Source: Lentzea xinjiangensis (GTDB lineage Bacteria > Actinomycetota > Actinomycetes > Mycobacteriales > Pseudonocardiaceae). Taken from it: a DNA stretch of 64,000 bases. The notes beneath the pieces are model-generated. The model had not been told where the DNA came from and did not search any database. It worked only from the letters and a program-made list of their open reading frames with translations. A program made the translations under genes and the position numbers. Below are positions 42,417-50,869 of this stretch, in pieces (position 1 is the stretch's first letter; the number at the start of each line of letters is the position of its first letter). Where the stretch lies: positions 85,736-149,735 of the forward strand of contig NZ_FOFR01000015.1 of assembly GCF_900110955.1 (NCBI RefSeq). The letters run 5' to 3'.

Positions 42417-42446
42417 GATGTCATTGCGGGTGATGTCATTGCGGGT
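42417..42446. repeat. Tandem 15-bp repeat upstream of Tad locus
   Basis: Two perfect copies of GATGTCATTGCGGGT, head to tail, in the 560-bp gap between the SDR gene and the prepilin peptidase gene. It could be a regulator site for the minus-strand Tad operon or a slippage product. Confidence 0.6.
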
Positions 42447-42628
42447 GACAGGAGGTCGCCGAGACATGTGGATCCCCGATCGCGTCCGAAGCCAGCCTGA
42501 GGCTGCCTCACCATTGCGTTCAGGGATCAGCTCGATAGCGACAAAGCCAACCCAATCGGAACTAGGCCGATTGGAGCATCGTAAGCGGTGACGTGAGTCA
42601 CGTCAACCGCTGACAGCAGCCAAGATCA

Positions 42629-43471
42629 TCACTTCGCGGATCGCCTTCGCCTGCGCCTCAGCAGGCGCCCTACAGCCGGCATCAGGTCCTGGTAGTGACC
42701 ACCGACAAGGCGTGCGAGCACAGCCACCAAACGCGCGTCCGTCCCGACGAAGACGCGAGCGAGCCGCCGCTCCGCTCCTCTAAGGACAATCGACGCCGCC
42801 TCCTCCGGGTCAGTGCGCGCGACGCGGTTCTCGAAGCCGCGGATCACGGCGTCACGGTTCTCCCCCACCGCGAAGAGCCCGTTACGCACGATCGACGTTC
42901 GAACTCCTCCAGGGAACACGCACGTCACCGATACTCCGCTGCGAGCAGCCGCGAGCTCTTGGCGCAACGACTCACTGAAGCCGCGAACGGCGAACTTCGA
43001 CGAGTTGTAAGCGGTGTACTTCGGCATTGAGACCAAGCCGAAAGCGCTCGAGAACGTCACGATCCGACCGTCCGCCGCGTTGGCGAGGTACGGAAGATGC
43101 GCCTTGACGGTGTGCATGAGTCCCCGCCAGTTCACGGCCATGACACGTTCGATGTCCGCGACGTCCGAGTCGAGCAGGCTGCCGCGATGGATGATCCCGG
43201 CAGCCGCGAACACGGAGTCGATGCCACCCAGCTCGGAGTTGGCCACGACCGCGGCAGCCTGCACCGCCTCCCAGTCGGTCACATCGACCACTTGTCTCAA
43301 CACTCGAGCTCCGAGGGTCTCGCAGCTAAAGGTCACTTCCTCCAGAGCGCTGGCATCTCGATCGAGCAGTGACAGTCGAGCCCCACGCCGCGCGAGCTCA
43401 ACCGCCAAGGCACGCCCAATCCCCGCCCCAGCGCCGGTGATCACTGCGACCTTGGCTTCGAAGCAGCTCAA
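42629..43471 (-). CDS. Short-chain dehydrogenase/reductase
   Basis: 280 residues from TTG 43471, with GGAAGGAAC upstream. The classical SDR layout is clear: TGAGAGIG (NAD(P) binding, residues 12-19), VDVTD, an AAGI segment (in place of NNAG), FSSAFG with the catalytic Ser and YNSSK with Tyr and Lys. Asp41 in LLDRD suggests NAD preference. The C-terminal 60 residues have an Arg-rich end. The substrate is not predictable. It stands alone next to the regulator cluster. Confidence 0.88.
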   Translation of the reverse strand: MSCFEAKVAVITGAGAGIGRALAVELARRGARLSLLDRDASALEEVTFSCETLGARVLRQVVDVTDWEAVQAAAVVANSELGGIDSVFAAAGIIHRGSLLDSDVADIERVMAVNWRGLMHTVKAHLPYLANAADGRIVTFSSAFGLVSMPKYTAYNSSKFAVRGFSESLRQELAAARSGVSVTCVFPGGVRTSIVRNGLFAVGENRDAVIRGFENRVARTDPEEAASIVLRGAERRLARVFVGTDARLVAVLARLVGGHYQDLMPAVGRLLRRRRRRSAK

Positions 43472-43500
43472 GAACCAGTTCCTTCCACGCGGTCGACAAC

Positions 43501-44532
43501 TCAGTCGACCTTCCCACCTTCAGGGGCGGTCAGGGTGACGAGTGCGGCGGTGGTGTGCTGATCAAGCGCCATGAGTGCAGCGGAGACGGAAACCTTCATC
43601 CAGCCCCCGTCCTCCGAGCGGAGCCGCAAGACACCCTCGGCACGTCCGCGCGACGCAAGGTCGTTGGACAGGCCCACCGCGCTGCGCAGGTCGTCCCGAT
43701 GAATAGCGGGACGATGTGGCGCATCGAGGGTCCAGGCGACACCCGGCATGGGGTCGTCGAGCCACTTCAGCAACCGCATCGTGCGGAGGTCGACGATTGC
43801 ACGCCAACGCCCAGGCGTCGCTTCGGCCGCGAGTACCTGTTGCGCGAGAAGGACCGGAATGGGCGGGGGCGCGGCCGGCACGCTGTCCGCCGGCCCGATG
43901 TCGTGCGTGATCCCCCGAACAATGAGCTCCACCCGGCCGTTGGGCGCCTCCACCTCAACGCAGCGGCACGCGAAGTGGACCGCACGCCGAACACCGTCGT
44001 CCCGGTTCACAGTCCACGTGGCCAGGTGCTCTGCACCCGCCTTCGCGTTGACGATGAGCGCCAGCGCCTTGGCCTCGTCCGAATTCGTCTGAAGCCGCTG
44101 GTAGGCGAAGAGCTCGGCCAGGTCATGCTCGTTGCGCCACCGGTCAGGCCGTGTCCCGTACAGCTGCAGCAGGTCGTCAGACCTGCTGCTGACGTGCCGG
44201 GTGAGGTTGATGTGCCAAGCGCCTGCGGGGTCACGTGCCGGCGGGTCTTCGTCGAGCGGTCCAACCCACACGTGGGCACCGTGGACCAAGCCGCCGTACG
44301 CGAGAAGCGGGTGCGCCATGACGCGGCGTTTGCCGGTGGTTGTTCGAGCTTCGATCGCCGCCCGCCCCTCGACCACGCGAGCGACCACGCCCAGCACATC
44401 TGGCAGAAAGGGGCCGCGTCCGAGAACAGATCGAATGGAAACCATGTTCTTCGGGTGGCTCCCGACCGCAAGCACGGTCGGCTCCCGACGAACGCCACCG
44501 AACGTCTCGACCAACAACCAGTCAGTTGCCAC
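43501..44532 (-). CDS. GAF/PAS-type sensory protein
   Basis: 343 residues from GTG 44532, after GGGGGGAC. The N-terminal 90 residues (WLLVETFGG, TVLAVGSHPKNMVSIRSVL) resemble the DUF5593 GAF-like family of actinobacteria; residues 95-210 and 215-340 look like PAS-type sensory folds (DPAGAWHINLTRHV, LRTMRLLKWLDDPMPGVAW). No kinase or DNA-binding domain is present. It might sense a small molecule for the nearby XRE regulators. The family call is from memory of pattern only. Confidence 0.5.
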   Translation of the reverse strand: MATDWLLVETFGGVRREPTVLAVGSHPKNMVSIRSVLGRGPFLPDVLGVVARVVEGRAAIEARTTTGKRRVMAHPLLAYGGLVHGAHVWVGPLDEDPPARDPAGAWHINLTRHVSSRSDDLLQLYGTRPDRWRNEHDLAELFAYQRLQTNSDEAKALALIVNAKAGAEHLATWTVNRDDGVRRAVHFACRCVEVEAPNGRVELIVRGITHDIGPADSVPAAPPPIPVLLAQQVLAAEATPGRWRAIVDLRTMRLLKWLDDPMPGVAWTLDAPHRPAIHRDDLRSAVGLSNDLASRGRAEGVLRLRSEDGGWMKVSVSAALMALDQHTTAALVTLTAPEGGKVD

Positions 44533-44668
44533 CGCCGTCCCCCCGGTCGAAGATTGCCCTGCTCAGCAGGCTATCTCCGCCGAGGCGGATGCGCTTGGAG
44601 CTTCTCCAAGGCTCTACGGAAGCGACACTTATCTCACCCAGTCGAGTGAACACTCGTTGGGCGGTACT

Positions 44669-45514
44669 TTAAGCCTCCAGCTCCTCGTGCAAACGCGCGA
44701 GCAATGCTTTGGATTCGGTTGCATCCAGGCTGGTCTCGTCGAGCAAGCCGATGATGCTGTCGTAACCCGCGATCGCCTCCTTACCCTCGACGAAGAGGCT
44801 GGAGTTGTCGGTCTCCACCCACACCAGCGGGGCGTAATTCTCGAAGGTCAGCGACGTGAAGGGTCCTGACAGTCCCGCATGCGCCCCGAGAGCCGTAGGA
44901 ACAACTCGAACGTCGATGTTCGACCAACTTGCCATGAGGAGCAGGTGGAACAGTTGGCCGGCATGCACCTCCGCGCCACCGACCTTCAGGTGCAGCGCGG
45001 ACTCGTGGAGGTAGAAGGTGCACTCCACGCGATTCCGCCAAAGCTCATCCTGCATGGCGAGTTGCGCCTGCACCCGGTCCTGCAGTTCATCAGTTGGCAC
45101 CGTCGGAGACGCACTCAACACCGCGGACATGTAGTCGACAGTCTGGAGAAGCAGCGGAACCATGTGCGTCTGCCAGCCAACCAGCACCTTCGCGATTTTC
45201 AGGTTCTCGATGGCCGTTCGCGGCAGGATCGGCGAGCACCTGCCGTGCTCCTGCCACCAGCCCTTCTGATCGATCACCGGGTACAACGACAAGAGGTGAC
45301 GCTGCTCGGCGGGGCTCACTCGGCACAGTCCGAGCAGCAGGGCGACTTCCAGCAGAGTCGCTCCGCCCCGCCCGTTGATGACGTTCGACAGCTTTGACTC
45401 GTGCCAGTCCAGCATCTCCGCGATCACACGCGCGGATAGTCCAGTCGCTTCGACAGCCGATCGAATCCCAGTACCGAGTTCGCGGCCGCGCGCGGTGGAA
45501 TCCCTCTTCGGCAT
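44669..45514 (-). CDS. XRE-type regulator, DUF5753 class
   Basis: 281 residues from ATG 45514, following GGAGGGTAAGG. Residues 12-70 are the helix-turn-helix (ATGLSARVIAEMLDWHESKLSNVINGRGG); residues 90-275 are the DUF5753 effector domain (LPRTAIENLKIAKVLVGWQTHMVPLLLQT at its start). This is a very common actinomycete regulator class, usually paired with a small DUF397 protein; no DUF397 partner is visible here. Confidence 0.88.
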   Translation of the reverse strand: MPKRDSTARGRELGTGIRSAVEATGLSARVIAEMLDWHESKLSNVINGRGGATLLEVALLLGLCRVSPAEQRHLLSLYPVIDQKGWWQEHGRCSPILPRTAIENLKIAKVLVGWQTHMVPLLLQTVDYMSAVLSASPTVPTDELQDRVQAQLAMQDELWRNRVECTFYLHESALHLKVGGAEVHAGQLFHLLLMASWSNIDVRVVPTALGAHAGLSGPFTSLTFENYAPLVWVETDNSSLFVEGKEAIAGYDSIIGLLDETSLDATESKALLARLHEELEA

Positions 45515-45548
45515 ACCCTTACCCTCCTTGCACTGAGTGAGCGACTGG

Positions 45549-46265
45549 TCAGGCGACCTGCGTCCTGCGAGACCTCGTTCGCTGCAGCTCCGCTTTCGTC
45601 CTGCGAGCGAACGCATGAGCCAGAACAGCTCTCAGAACTGGATCGGCAACCCTCAACGAGTGGACTCGCGGGTCCACTTTGGAGTGATAAGCCGCGTGCA
45701 CCACAAGATCGCTGGGGTCAGCGTCGTAAGCCTGAGCCAGCTCGGCGACGGTGATCAGGGTCGGCACGCCGTCTCCATGCTCGTACCTGCACAACGCCTC
45801 TGACGTCACCGATCTGACCTTCATCGCGACGTCTTCGAGACTCCAGCCGAGTTCGTTGCGGGCAGCACGCAGCGCTTTGCCAAGCGCCACCTCATACGGT
45901 TGCCGCTCCGGGTAGAGCCCAAGAGCTCGATCGACGTCAAGGCCACGTTCTGCTGTCAACTCTCTGAGAACGTCGTCATCTACGAGCTGCACTTTCAGGC
46001 GGGCACGGTCGGCCTTCTCGACCGGAAGATGGAAGAAGTCACTGGCGGGGAACACTTCCTGGTCCGTTCTGCGGCTCAGCACACCAGCCTTCACGAAACG
46101 GCGGAGCTGGTTGATCACGTCTTGCCCGTCGAGTTGTGCCAGCTCCAGGACCCGCGCCAGCTCCAACTCAGCGCCGACGCACTCGAGCATGACTGTCAGC
46201 ACCACGCCTGCTTTTCGTTCCCACGTGAGGCGGCCGTCTGCCGACACCTTGTCGATCAACTTCAT
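45549..46265 (-). CDS. Regulator with winged helix plus XRE domain
   Basis: 238 residues from ATG 46265, with GAGGTGA just before. Residues 10-70 resemble a winged helix (LECVGAELELARVLELAQLDGQDVINQLRRFVKAGVLSRR). Residues 120-195 form an XRE domain (ALGKALRAARNELGWSLEDVAMKVRS, YEHGDGVPTLITVAELAQAYDADPSDL). The combined architecture is unusual. It lies 34 bp before the DUF5753 regulator and 3 bp after a small zinc-finger gene, suggesting one operon. Confidence 0.75.
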   Translation of the reverse strand: MKLIDKVSADGRLTWERKAGVVLTVMLECVGAELELARVLELAQLDGQDVINQLRRFVKAGVLSRRTDQEVFPASDFFHLPVEKADRARLKVQLVDDDVLRELTAERGLDVDRALGLYPERQPYEVALGKALRAARNELGWSLEDVAMKVRSVTSEALCRYEHGDGVPTLITVAELAQAYDADPSDLVVHAAYHSKVDPRVHSLRVADPVLRAVLAHAFARRTKAELQRTRSRRTQVA

Positions 46266-46268
46266 GAT

Positions 46269-46544
46269 TCACCTCGAGGTCCAGGCGAGACGGACAGTCA
46301 GCAGCATCTGGCACGTTCGCGGCCAGGAAAGCCATCGGAACCGGCGGCACCTTGAACAACGCCCGTCCGCGTTCTGTCGATGCATTTCCACAAGGGCCAG
46401 CAACGATGCCGTCATGCGCGGAACGTCGTGCCGCCCCATCCAGAGGACCGAGTCCTCGTTGCCTTCGTTGGCGATCCTGTTGAGCTGCTCCAGTTCACGA
46501 ACGAGCTCATCGCGCAGCGCTGCTTCGAGAACGCCGTTCGTCAT
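46269..46544 (-). CDS. Small Cys-containing protein
   Basis: 91 residues, ATG 46544, overlapping the upstream stop (ATGA). An acidic helix (LEAALRDELVRELEQLNRIANEGN) is followed by CSRCRRFRW, a possible knuckle with a later Cys (RTCQ). Function unknown; position between two regulators suggests an accessory factor for them. Confidence 0.6.
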   Translation of the reverse strand: MTNGVLEAALRDELVRELEQLNRIANEGNEDSVLWMGRHDVPRMTASLLALVEMHRQNADGRCSRCRRFRWLSWPRTCQMLLTVRLAWTSR

Positions 46545-46852
46545 GGCCGCGCTCCGCGAGCTCCGCCGGGCGCGGGCAGCTGAGGGCGCTTGGACCGTCC
46601 CGTCTTCTCGCGCCATCTGCTGTCGCACGCCGCACATTCCGGCCACAACCAGTCCGGGTACTTCGGCGGCTCGACGTTCGGAACGATCAGTTCGTCGCCG
46701 CACAGTGACTCGATCTGGGCGCCCGGCAGCACGGGGCGCCGAGGAACCGCATGACGCGCTCCGAGATACGGGAACCACCGAAATGGCTCCGGCGGCGTGA
46801 GACCGCTCAGATTCATCGGCACGCCTGCGGCCACGTGCGCTGTCACGGTCAT
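46541..46852 (-). CDS. Small zinc-finger-like protein
   Basis: 103 residues from ATG 46852, after GGAGGGGAGGG. It contains ESLCGDELIVPN and WPECAACDSRWRE, a C...CxxC arrangement seen in a small actinobacterial zinc-finger family coded near XRE regulators. It is the first gene of this minus-strand regulator operon. Confidence 0.65.
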   Translation of the reverse strand: MTVTAHVAAGVPMNLSGLTPPEPFRWFPYLGARHAVPRRPVLPGAQIESLCGDELIVPNVEPPKYPDWLWPECAACDSRWREKTGRSKRPQLPAPGGARGARP

Positions 46853-46947
46853 GATCCCTCCCCTCCTGATGCGAACCTGTGGGCCAGGTCGACTAAACGA
46901 GGAGAGCGGCGCCCATGACCACGTCACAGACGCAACGCAGACGCCAC

Positions 46948-46962
46948 ACATGTGCAACACAT
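46948..46962. promoter_or_regulatory. Palindromic operator candidate
   Basis: CATGTG and CACATG around CAA, in the 241-bp divergent gap between the zinc-finger operon and the XRE-TPR gene. A natural site for one of the adjacent XRE regulators. Confidence 0.45.
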
Positions 46963-47093
46963 GACCCGCTGAACAGGAAAAACAGCGACTGACCCGATCG
47001 GGTGAAAACACAAACCTTCTATCCAGAATCGCCATTCGTCGAATTTCGCGCGATAGGCTGACGATGATCAGCTGATACTTTCCGGGGGCACCA

Positions 47094-48287
47094 GTGGCCA
47101 GGTGGCGAAGCGCGTTCGCACTGCACCGCGAAGCCAAGGGCTTCACTCAGGAAGGACTCGCACGAGAGCTGGGAGTTGACCGGGTCACGGTCGGCCGCTG
47201 GGATCGGCTCGAGAACCCACCGGACCCGTTCATCCAGCCCCGGCTCGCCGCCGTCCTGGAAGTCACCTCCGCAGAACTGATCCAGCTTCTCCACCCAGCT
47301 CAGAAGCGGCCTTCGGCTCTTGCGGTTCCTCAGAAAGCTCGACGGTCGGGAGACGACGTCGTACAACGCATCCAGGGCGCCGCGCTGGCATTTCAAGAAA
47401 CGGATCGACGCCTGGGTGGCGGCGTGCTGCTCCCGTCCGTTGAGCTGTACCTGAGCCAAGAGATCGCCCCGTACCTGCTCGACGCGCATGGCGGCGGCGC
47501 GGTGGCGGAAATTTTCTCGGCAGCAGCATCCATGACGGAGATCGCAGGCTGGATGACGCACGACAGCGGGCAGAACTCGCGTGCTCGCGCGTACTTCGAG
47601 CGCGCATTCCGTTTGGCCGTCGCCGCCGAGAACAACGCGCTGGCTGGCAACGTGTGCGCATCCATGTCGCATCTCGCCCTCGAGCTGCGCCAGCACACCG
47701 ATGCACTGCGGATTGCGACTACGGGAATCACCAAGACGAGCCAGGCGGACGGCACTCTCCGACTCACCGCACGCCTGCACACGATGCGCGCCAGGGCGCT
47801 CGCGCTCACCGGCGAGAACCAGGCCTGTGCTCAGTCGCTCGACACCGCGGAGTCACTGCTCGACCGCGCGGCGAGCGAGAAGCCGGCTGATTGGATCGCC
47901 AATTTCGACGAGGCGTCTCTCGCCAGTGAGGCAGCCCAGTGCTTCCTCGACTTGGCCGAATATGCTGAGGCCGAGCAGCGCGCGGCCGCCGCGATCCGAC
48001 TCCGCTCTGGCGACCGTGTTCGCAGCAGGGCGTTCGGCCAACTCACGATGGCGAACATTCTGATCGGCGCTGGACGGCTGGACGAAGCCGCCTCGTTCGG
48101 CAACGAGGTCTGCAAGGTGACGTCCTCGCTCAGCTCGACCCGTGTCCTTGATCAGCTGAACGATCTGGGGCGTACCTTGGCGTCGGCGCGCAGCGTGCCC
48201 GAGGTGGCTCATTTTCTGGCCACTCTGGGTGCGTTGAGCCATGTATCCGACGCTCAGGAAGGTCAAACTGCGACGTGGCCGGTCTGA
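47094..48287 (+). CDS. XRE-type regulator with TPR-like C-terminus
   Basis: 397 residues from GTG 47094, with a G-rich site before it. Residues 3-60 are a helix-turn-helix (FALHREAKGFTQEGLARELGVDRVTVGRWDRLENP). The rest is a long helical array (EIFSAAASMTEIAGWMTHDSGQNSRARAYFERAFRLAV, in part) like the tetratricopeptide regulators that respond to peptides or small molecules. It overlaps the NUDIX gene start by 13 bp. Confidence 0.85.
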   Translation: MARWRSAFALHREAKGFTQEGLARELGVDRVTVGRWDRLENPPDPFIQPRLAAVLEVTSAELIQLLHPAQKRPSALAVPQKARRSGDDVVQRIQGAALAFQETDRRLGGGVLLPSVELYLSQEIAPYLLDAHGGGAVAEIFSAAASMTEIAGWMTHDSGQNSRARAYFERAFRLAVAAENNALAGNVCASMSHLALELRQHTDALRIATTGITKTSQADGTLRLTARLHTMRARALALTGENQACAQSLDTAESLLDRAASEKPADWIANFDEASLASEAAQCFLDLAEYAEAEQRAAAAIRLRSGDRVRSRAFGQLTMANILIGAGRLDEAASFGNEVCKVTSSLSSTRVLDQLNDLGRTLASARSVPEVAHFLATLGALSHVSDAQEGQTATWPV

Positions 48288-48775
48288 AGGATGACGACGC
48301 CCGGTTCGCCTATCTCGCCGAAGGCAACGCAAAGCAGGCGCGCAAGCGGGTCGCCGCGGATGTTCTCCTCCGGGACCAGCGCGGGCACATCGTGTTGGTG
48401 AATCCGACTTACAAGGAGCACTGGGACCTGCCGGGCGGCATGGCCGAGAACAACGAGGCTCCACGCGCCGCGGCTGTGCGGGAGGTCGGCGAGGAGCTGG
48501 GCCTGTCCATCGAGCCGGGCCGGGTGCTCGTGCTGGACTGGATCGGCGCGCACGGTCCGTGGGACGACCAACTGCTCTTCATCTTCGACGGCGGCGTCTT
48601 GTCAGATGGCGACGCTGAACAGCTCGCTCCGCGCGATCCGGAGATCAGCGAGGTCGCTTTGGTACCGCTCCAGAAGGCACGTCAGCTACTGCGCGCCGAC
48701 ATGGCGGAACGGGTCGAACGTGCCTTTCAGGCGCTCGCCCGCAACACCACCGACTATGCAGAGGGTCCGTGGTGA
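48275..48775 (+). CDS. NUDIX hydrolase 1
   Basis: 166 residues from GTG 48275. The NUDIX box is complete: GGMAENNEAPRAAAVREVGEELGL fits GX5EX7REUXEEXGU (positions 55-77). It hydrolyses a nucleoside diphosphate linked to another moiety; substrate unknown. Coupled to the XRE-TPR regulator, a frequent actinomycete pairing. Convergent with NUDIX hydrolase 2. Confidence 0.9.
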   Translation: MAGLKDDDARFAYLAEGNAKQARKRVAADVLLRDQRGHIVLVNPTYKEHWDLPGGMAENNEAPRAAAVREVGEELGLSIEPGRVLVLDWIGAHGPWDDQLLFIFDGGVLSDGDAEQLAPRDPEISEVALVPLQKARQLLRADMAERVERAFQALARNTTDYAEGPW

Positions 48776-48829
48776 AAGCCGCCTGGCTTCTTCATCAGCC
48801 AGGCCATACCGGACTCCATCCGAGAGCGA

Positions 48830-49321
48830 TCAGCCGTTCAGGCTGATGGGCGTAGCGCTGAAGACACCGGTGAGGAGATCGTCAAACAGCGCCGGGAGCT
48901 GAGCCGGGAGCAGCTTGTCCGTGCACTGGCGGAGTTCGGCTGCCGACCACCAGCGCCGTTCGATCAGCCCGGCCTTTTCGTTCTCGGTTGGCTTGGGCGC
49001 GACCGTCGGCGCGGTGTCGGTGATGCGGCCGAGGAAGACGTGGTCCTCGCGGTGGTGGTCGCGGCCCTTGTAGTGGAAGCGAGATTCACGGATCCACAGC
49101 TTGCGTCCCAAGGACGGGATGACGATTCCCGTCTCCTCCGCTACCTCACGCAGTGCGGCGTCCTCCGGCTTTTCGCCCTCGTCGAGACCGCCACCGGGTA
49201 GCTCCCACCAGTGGTGGCCGCGGTCGTGCGGGTCGCAGGCGTGGATGAGCAGCACGCGGTTGCTGGCATCGAGCAGCAGCACTCGAGCACCGATGCGTGG
49301 AGTGGTGGCGGTGGTGGACAT
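48830..49321 (-). CDS. NUDIX hydrolase 2
   Basis: 163 residues, ATG 49321 after GAGGAAC. It carries WELPGGGLDEGEKPEDAALREVAEETGI, a perfect NUDIX box (around 38-60). ARVLLLDASNRVLLIHACDP precedes it, as in MutT-like enzymes. It is the last gene of the radical SAM operon, 61 bp after the EEP nuclease gene, and may clean up or activate a modified nucleotide made by that operon. Confidence 0.9.
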   Translation of the reverse strand: MSTTATTPRIGARVLLLDASNRVLLIHACDPHDRGHHWWELPGGGLDEGEKPEDAALREVAEETGIVIPSLGRKLWIRESRFHYKGRDHHREDHVFLGRITDTAPTVAPKPTENEKAGLIERRWWSAAELRQCTDKLLPAQLPALFDDLLTGVFSATPISLNG

Positions 49322-49382
49322 CCGGCGGGTGTTCCTCGCGGTCGGCTGACTGGGCGGCAGCCTGCGCAGGTCGTACCGGAGT

Positions 49383-50225
49383 TCAGAACAGGGTTGGCTC
49401 CGGCTCGTTGAGCGCGTCGACCGCCTTGGCGGGGTCAGACGTTAGCAGCGTCTGCTTCGCGCCCAGCGCCAGCGTGACGGCGAGTCCCGAATGATCCGTC
49501 AGACGGGACCCGTCGGCTGTGTTTTCTCTGGTCTCGTGGATGTATTCGCATCTCACAAGTTTCCGGGTGAGCGCGTGCGAGCCGTGGGCGTGGTCGTACC
49601 GGTATCCCAGTTCCGGGCGGCGTGCCCAGCTGTGCTCGACCTGGTCGGGGTGTAGGTACCGGAAGAGGTCGGCGAGGCCGTGCCGTTCGGTTAGGCCGGT
49701 GTAGAAGTCGTACTCGAACTGGGCGAACTGGCCGCGGTGAGGTGGCTGGTGGTTGGGTTCGAGCACGTTGAGGTCACCGAGCAGGAGCACCGGAGCGTTC
49801 GAGCTGGTGGTGTCGAGAGCTTTGTGGAACTGCTCGATCCAGGTCTTCTTGCGCTCGGTCTTCTCGAAGGTGGCATCGCGGGACGGCACGTACGCGCCCA
49901 CGATTCGCAGCGGTCCGTCGTCGGTGTCGATGACGATGCCGGCCGCGCGCGCGGGCAAATAGTCCAGGGCGGCACCGAGTGGGTCCAGCGTGGTGGCGAG
50001 CTTGCTGACGATCATCACGCCGAGCTCGCCGGGTTCATGTGCGGGAAAGGTGACCGAGTATCCGCAGGCCTGGAAGGTCCTGGCCAGGAACTCGCTGCCG
50101 GCGGTGGCTTTGGTCTCGGTCAGGACCAGGACCTCTTCCGGACGGGCGGCGAGCCATCGCAGTTGGCGCTGCGCGCGCTCGATCGAAGGGGCGCCGACGT
50201 TGACGGTGAGCAGGTTCAGCGGCAT
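49383..50225 (-). CDS. EEP-fold nuclease/phosphodiesterase
   Basis: 280 residues from ATG 50225, after GAGGAGAAG, overlapping the kinase gene by 10 bp. The exonuclease-endonuclease-phosphatase motifs are present: LLTVNV, VLVLTETKAT (metal-binding Glu), IVGAYVPS, LLLGDLNVLEP (GDxN) and LTDHSGLAVTL (catalytic His). It is most like exonuclease III/AP-endonuclease-type enzymes but could act on a phosphodiester or nucleotide. Third in the operon. Confidence 0.85.
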   Translation of the reverse strand: MPLNLLTVNVGAPSIERAQRQLRWLAARPEEVLVLTETKATAGSEFLARTFQACGYSVTFPAHEPGELGVMIVSKLATTLDPLGAALDYLPARAAGIVIDTDDGPLRIVGAYVPSRDATFEKTERKKTWIEQFHKALDTTSSNAPVLLLGDLNVLEPNHQPPHRGQFAQFEYDFYTGLTERHGLADLFRYLHPDQVEHSWARRPELGYRYDHAHGSHALTRKLVRCEYIHETRENTADGSRLTDHSGLAVTLALGAKQTLLTSDPAKAVDALNEPEPTLF

Positions 50226-50869
50226 ACCGCGTTCTTCTCCTCGAGCACTCGGTGGATCAGCGACACGATCCTGGCAGCGATGGCGGCTGCGTCGTCGGTG
50301 GTGCAGTCCAGCGTTTCCACCAGCCACCCCTTGGCCTGCAGGTCCACGACGGCGTGGACGTAGAGCCCGGACTCCATGTCGCTGTTGTCATCAGCGCGTT
50401 CGAAGCGGCTGTGCCCGCCGCGTGTCCGGAGCCGGTGGTCGATCACGGCGGGGTCGCCGTTGAGGATGACAGAGAGGTCCGGCCGGTAGGCACCGTGGTT
50501 GAGCTGCCACACCGTCTCCGCGGAGAGACCATCGAGCCCTTGCAGGACGAGCGAAGAGGCGACGTAACGGTCGCAGATCACGACCTTGCCGTCGCGCAGC
50601 GCGGGTTTGATCTCGGTGTCGAGCTGGTGGTGCCGGTCGGCTGCGCACAAGCACGCCAGGGCCATGCCCCGATAGGTGTCGGTGCCATGTCGGGCGAGCT
50701 CGCCCAGGGGCGCACGTGATGGCTGGGCTGTAGCGTGCACCGGCACGCCTATCGCCGCCAATGCGTCGGTGACCAGCTTTGCGGCGGTGGACTTGCCGAC
50801 GCCGCCAGGGCCGTCGAGGGTGATCAGCGTGCCGGGCAGACGTCGTGGCTCGTCGAAGGAGGCGGTCAT
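50216..50869 (-). CDS. Thymidylate-kinase-like nucleotide kinase
   Basis: 217 residues from ATG 50869, overlapping the radical SAM stop (ATGA). P-loop DGPGGVGKST at 19-28; VICDRYVASSLVLQG is the DRY motif of thymidylate kinases; VILNGDPAVIDHRLRTRGGHSRFE corresponds to the LID region. It probably phosphorylates a nucleoside monophosphate. It is not the housekeeping enzyme by context, since it is embedded between a radical SAM enzyme and a nuclease. Confidence 0.85.
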   Translation of the reverse strand: MTASFDEPRRLPGTLITLDGPGGVGKSTAAKLVTDALAAIGVPVHATAQPSRAPLGELARHGTDTYRGMALACLCAADRHHQLDTEIKPALRDGKVVICDRYVASSLVLQGLDGLSAETVWQLNHGAYRPDLSVILNGDPAVIDHRLRTRGGHSRFERADDNSDMESGLYVHAVVDLQAKGWLVETLDCTTDDAAAIAARIVSLIHRVLEEKNAVCR

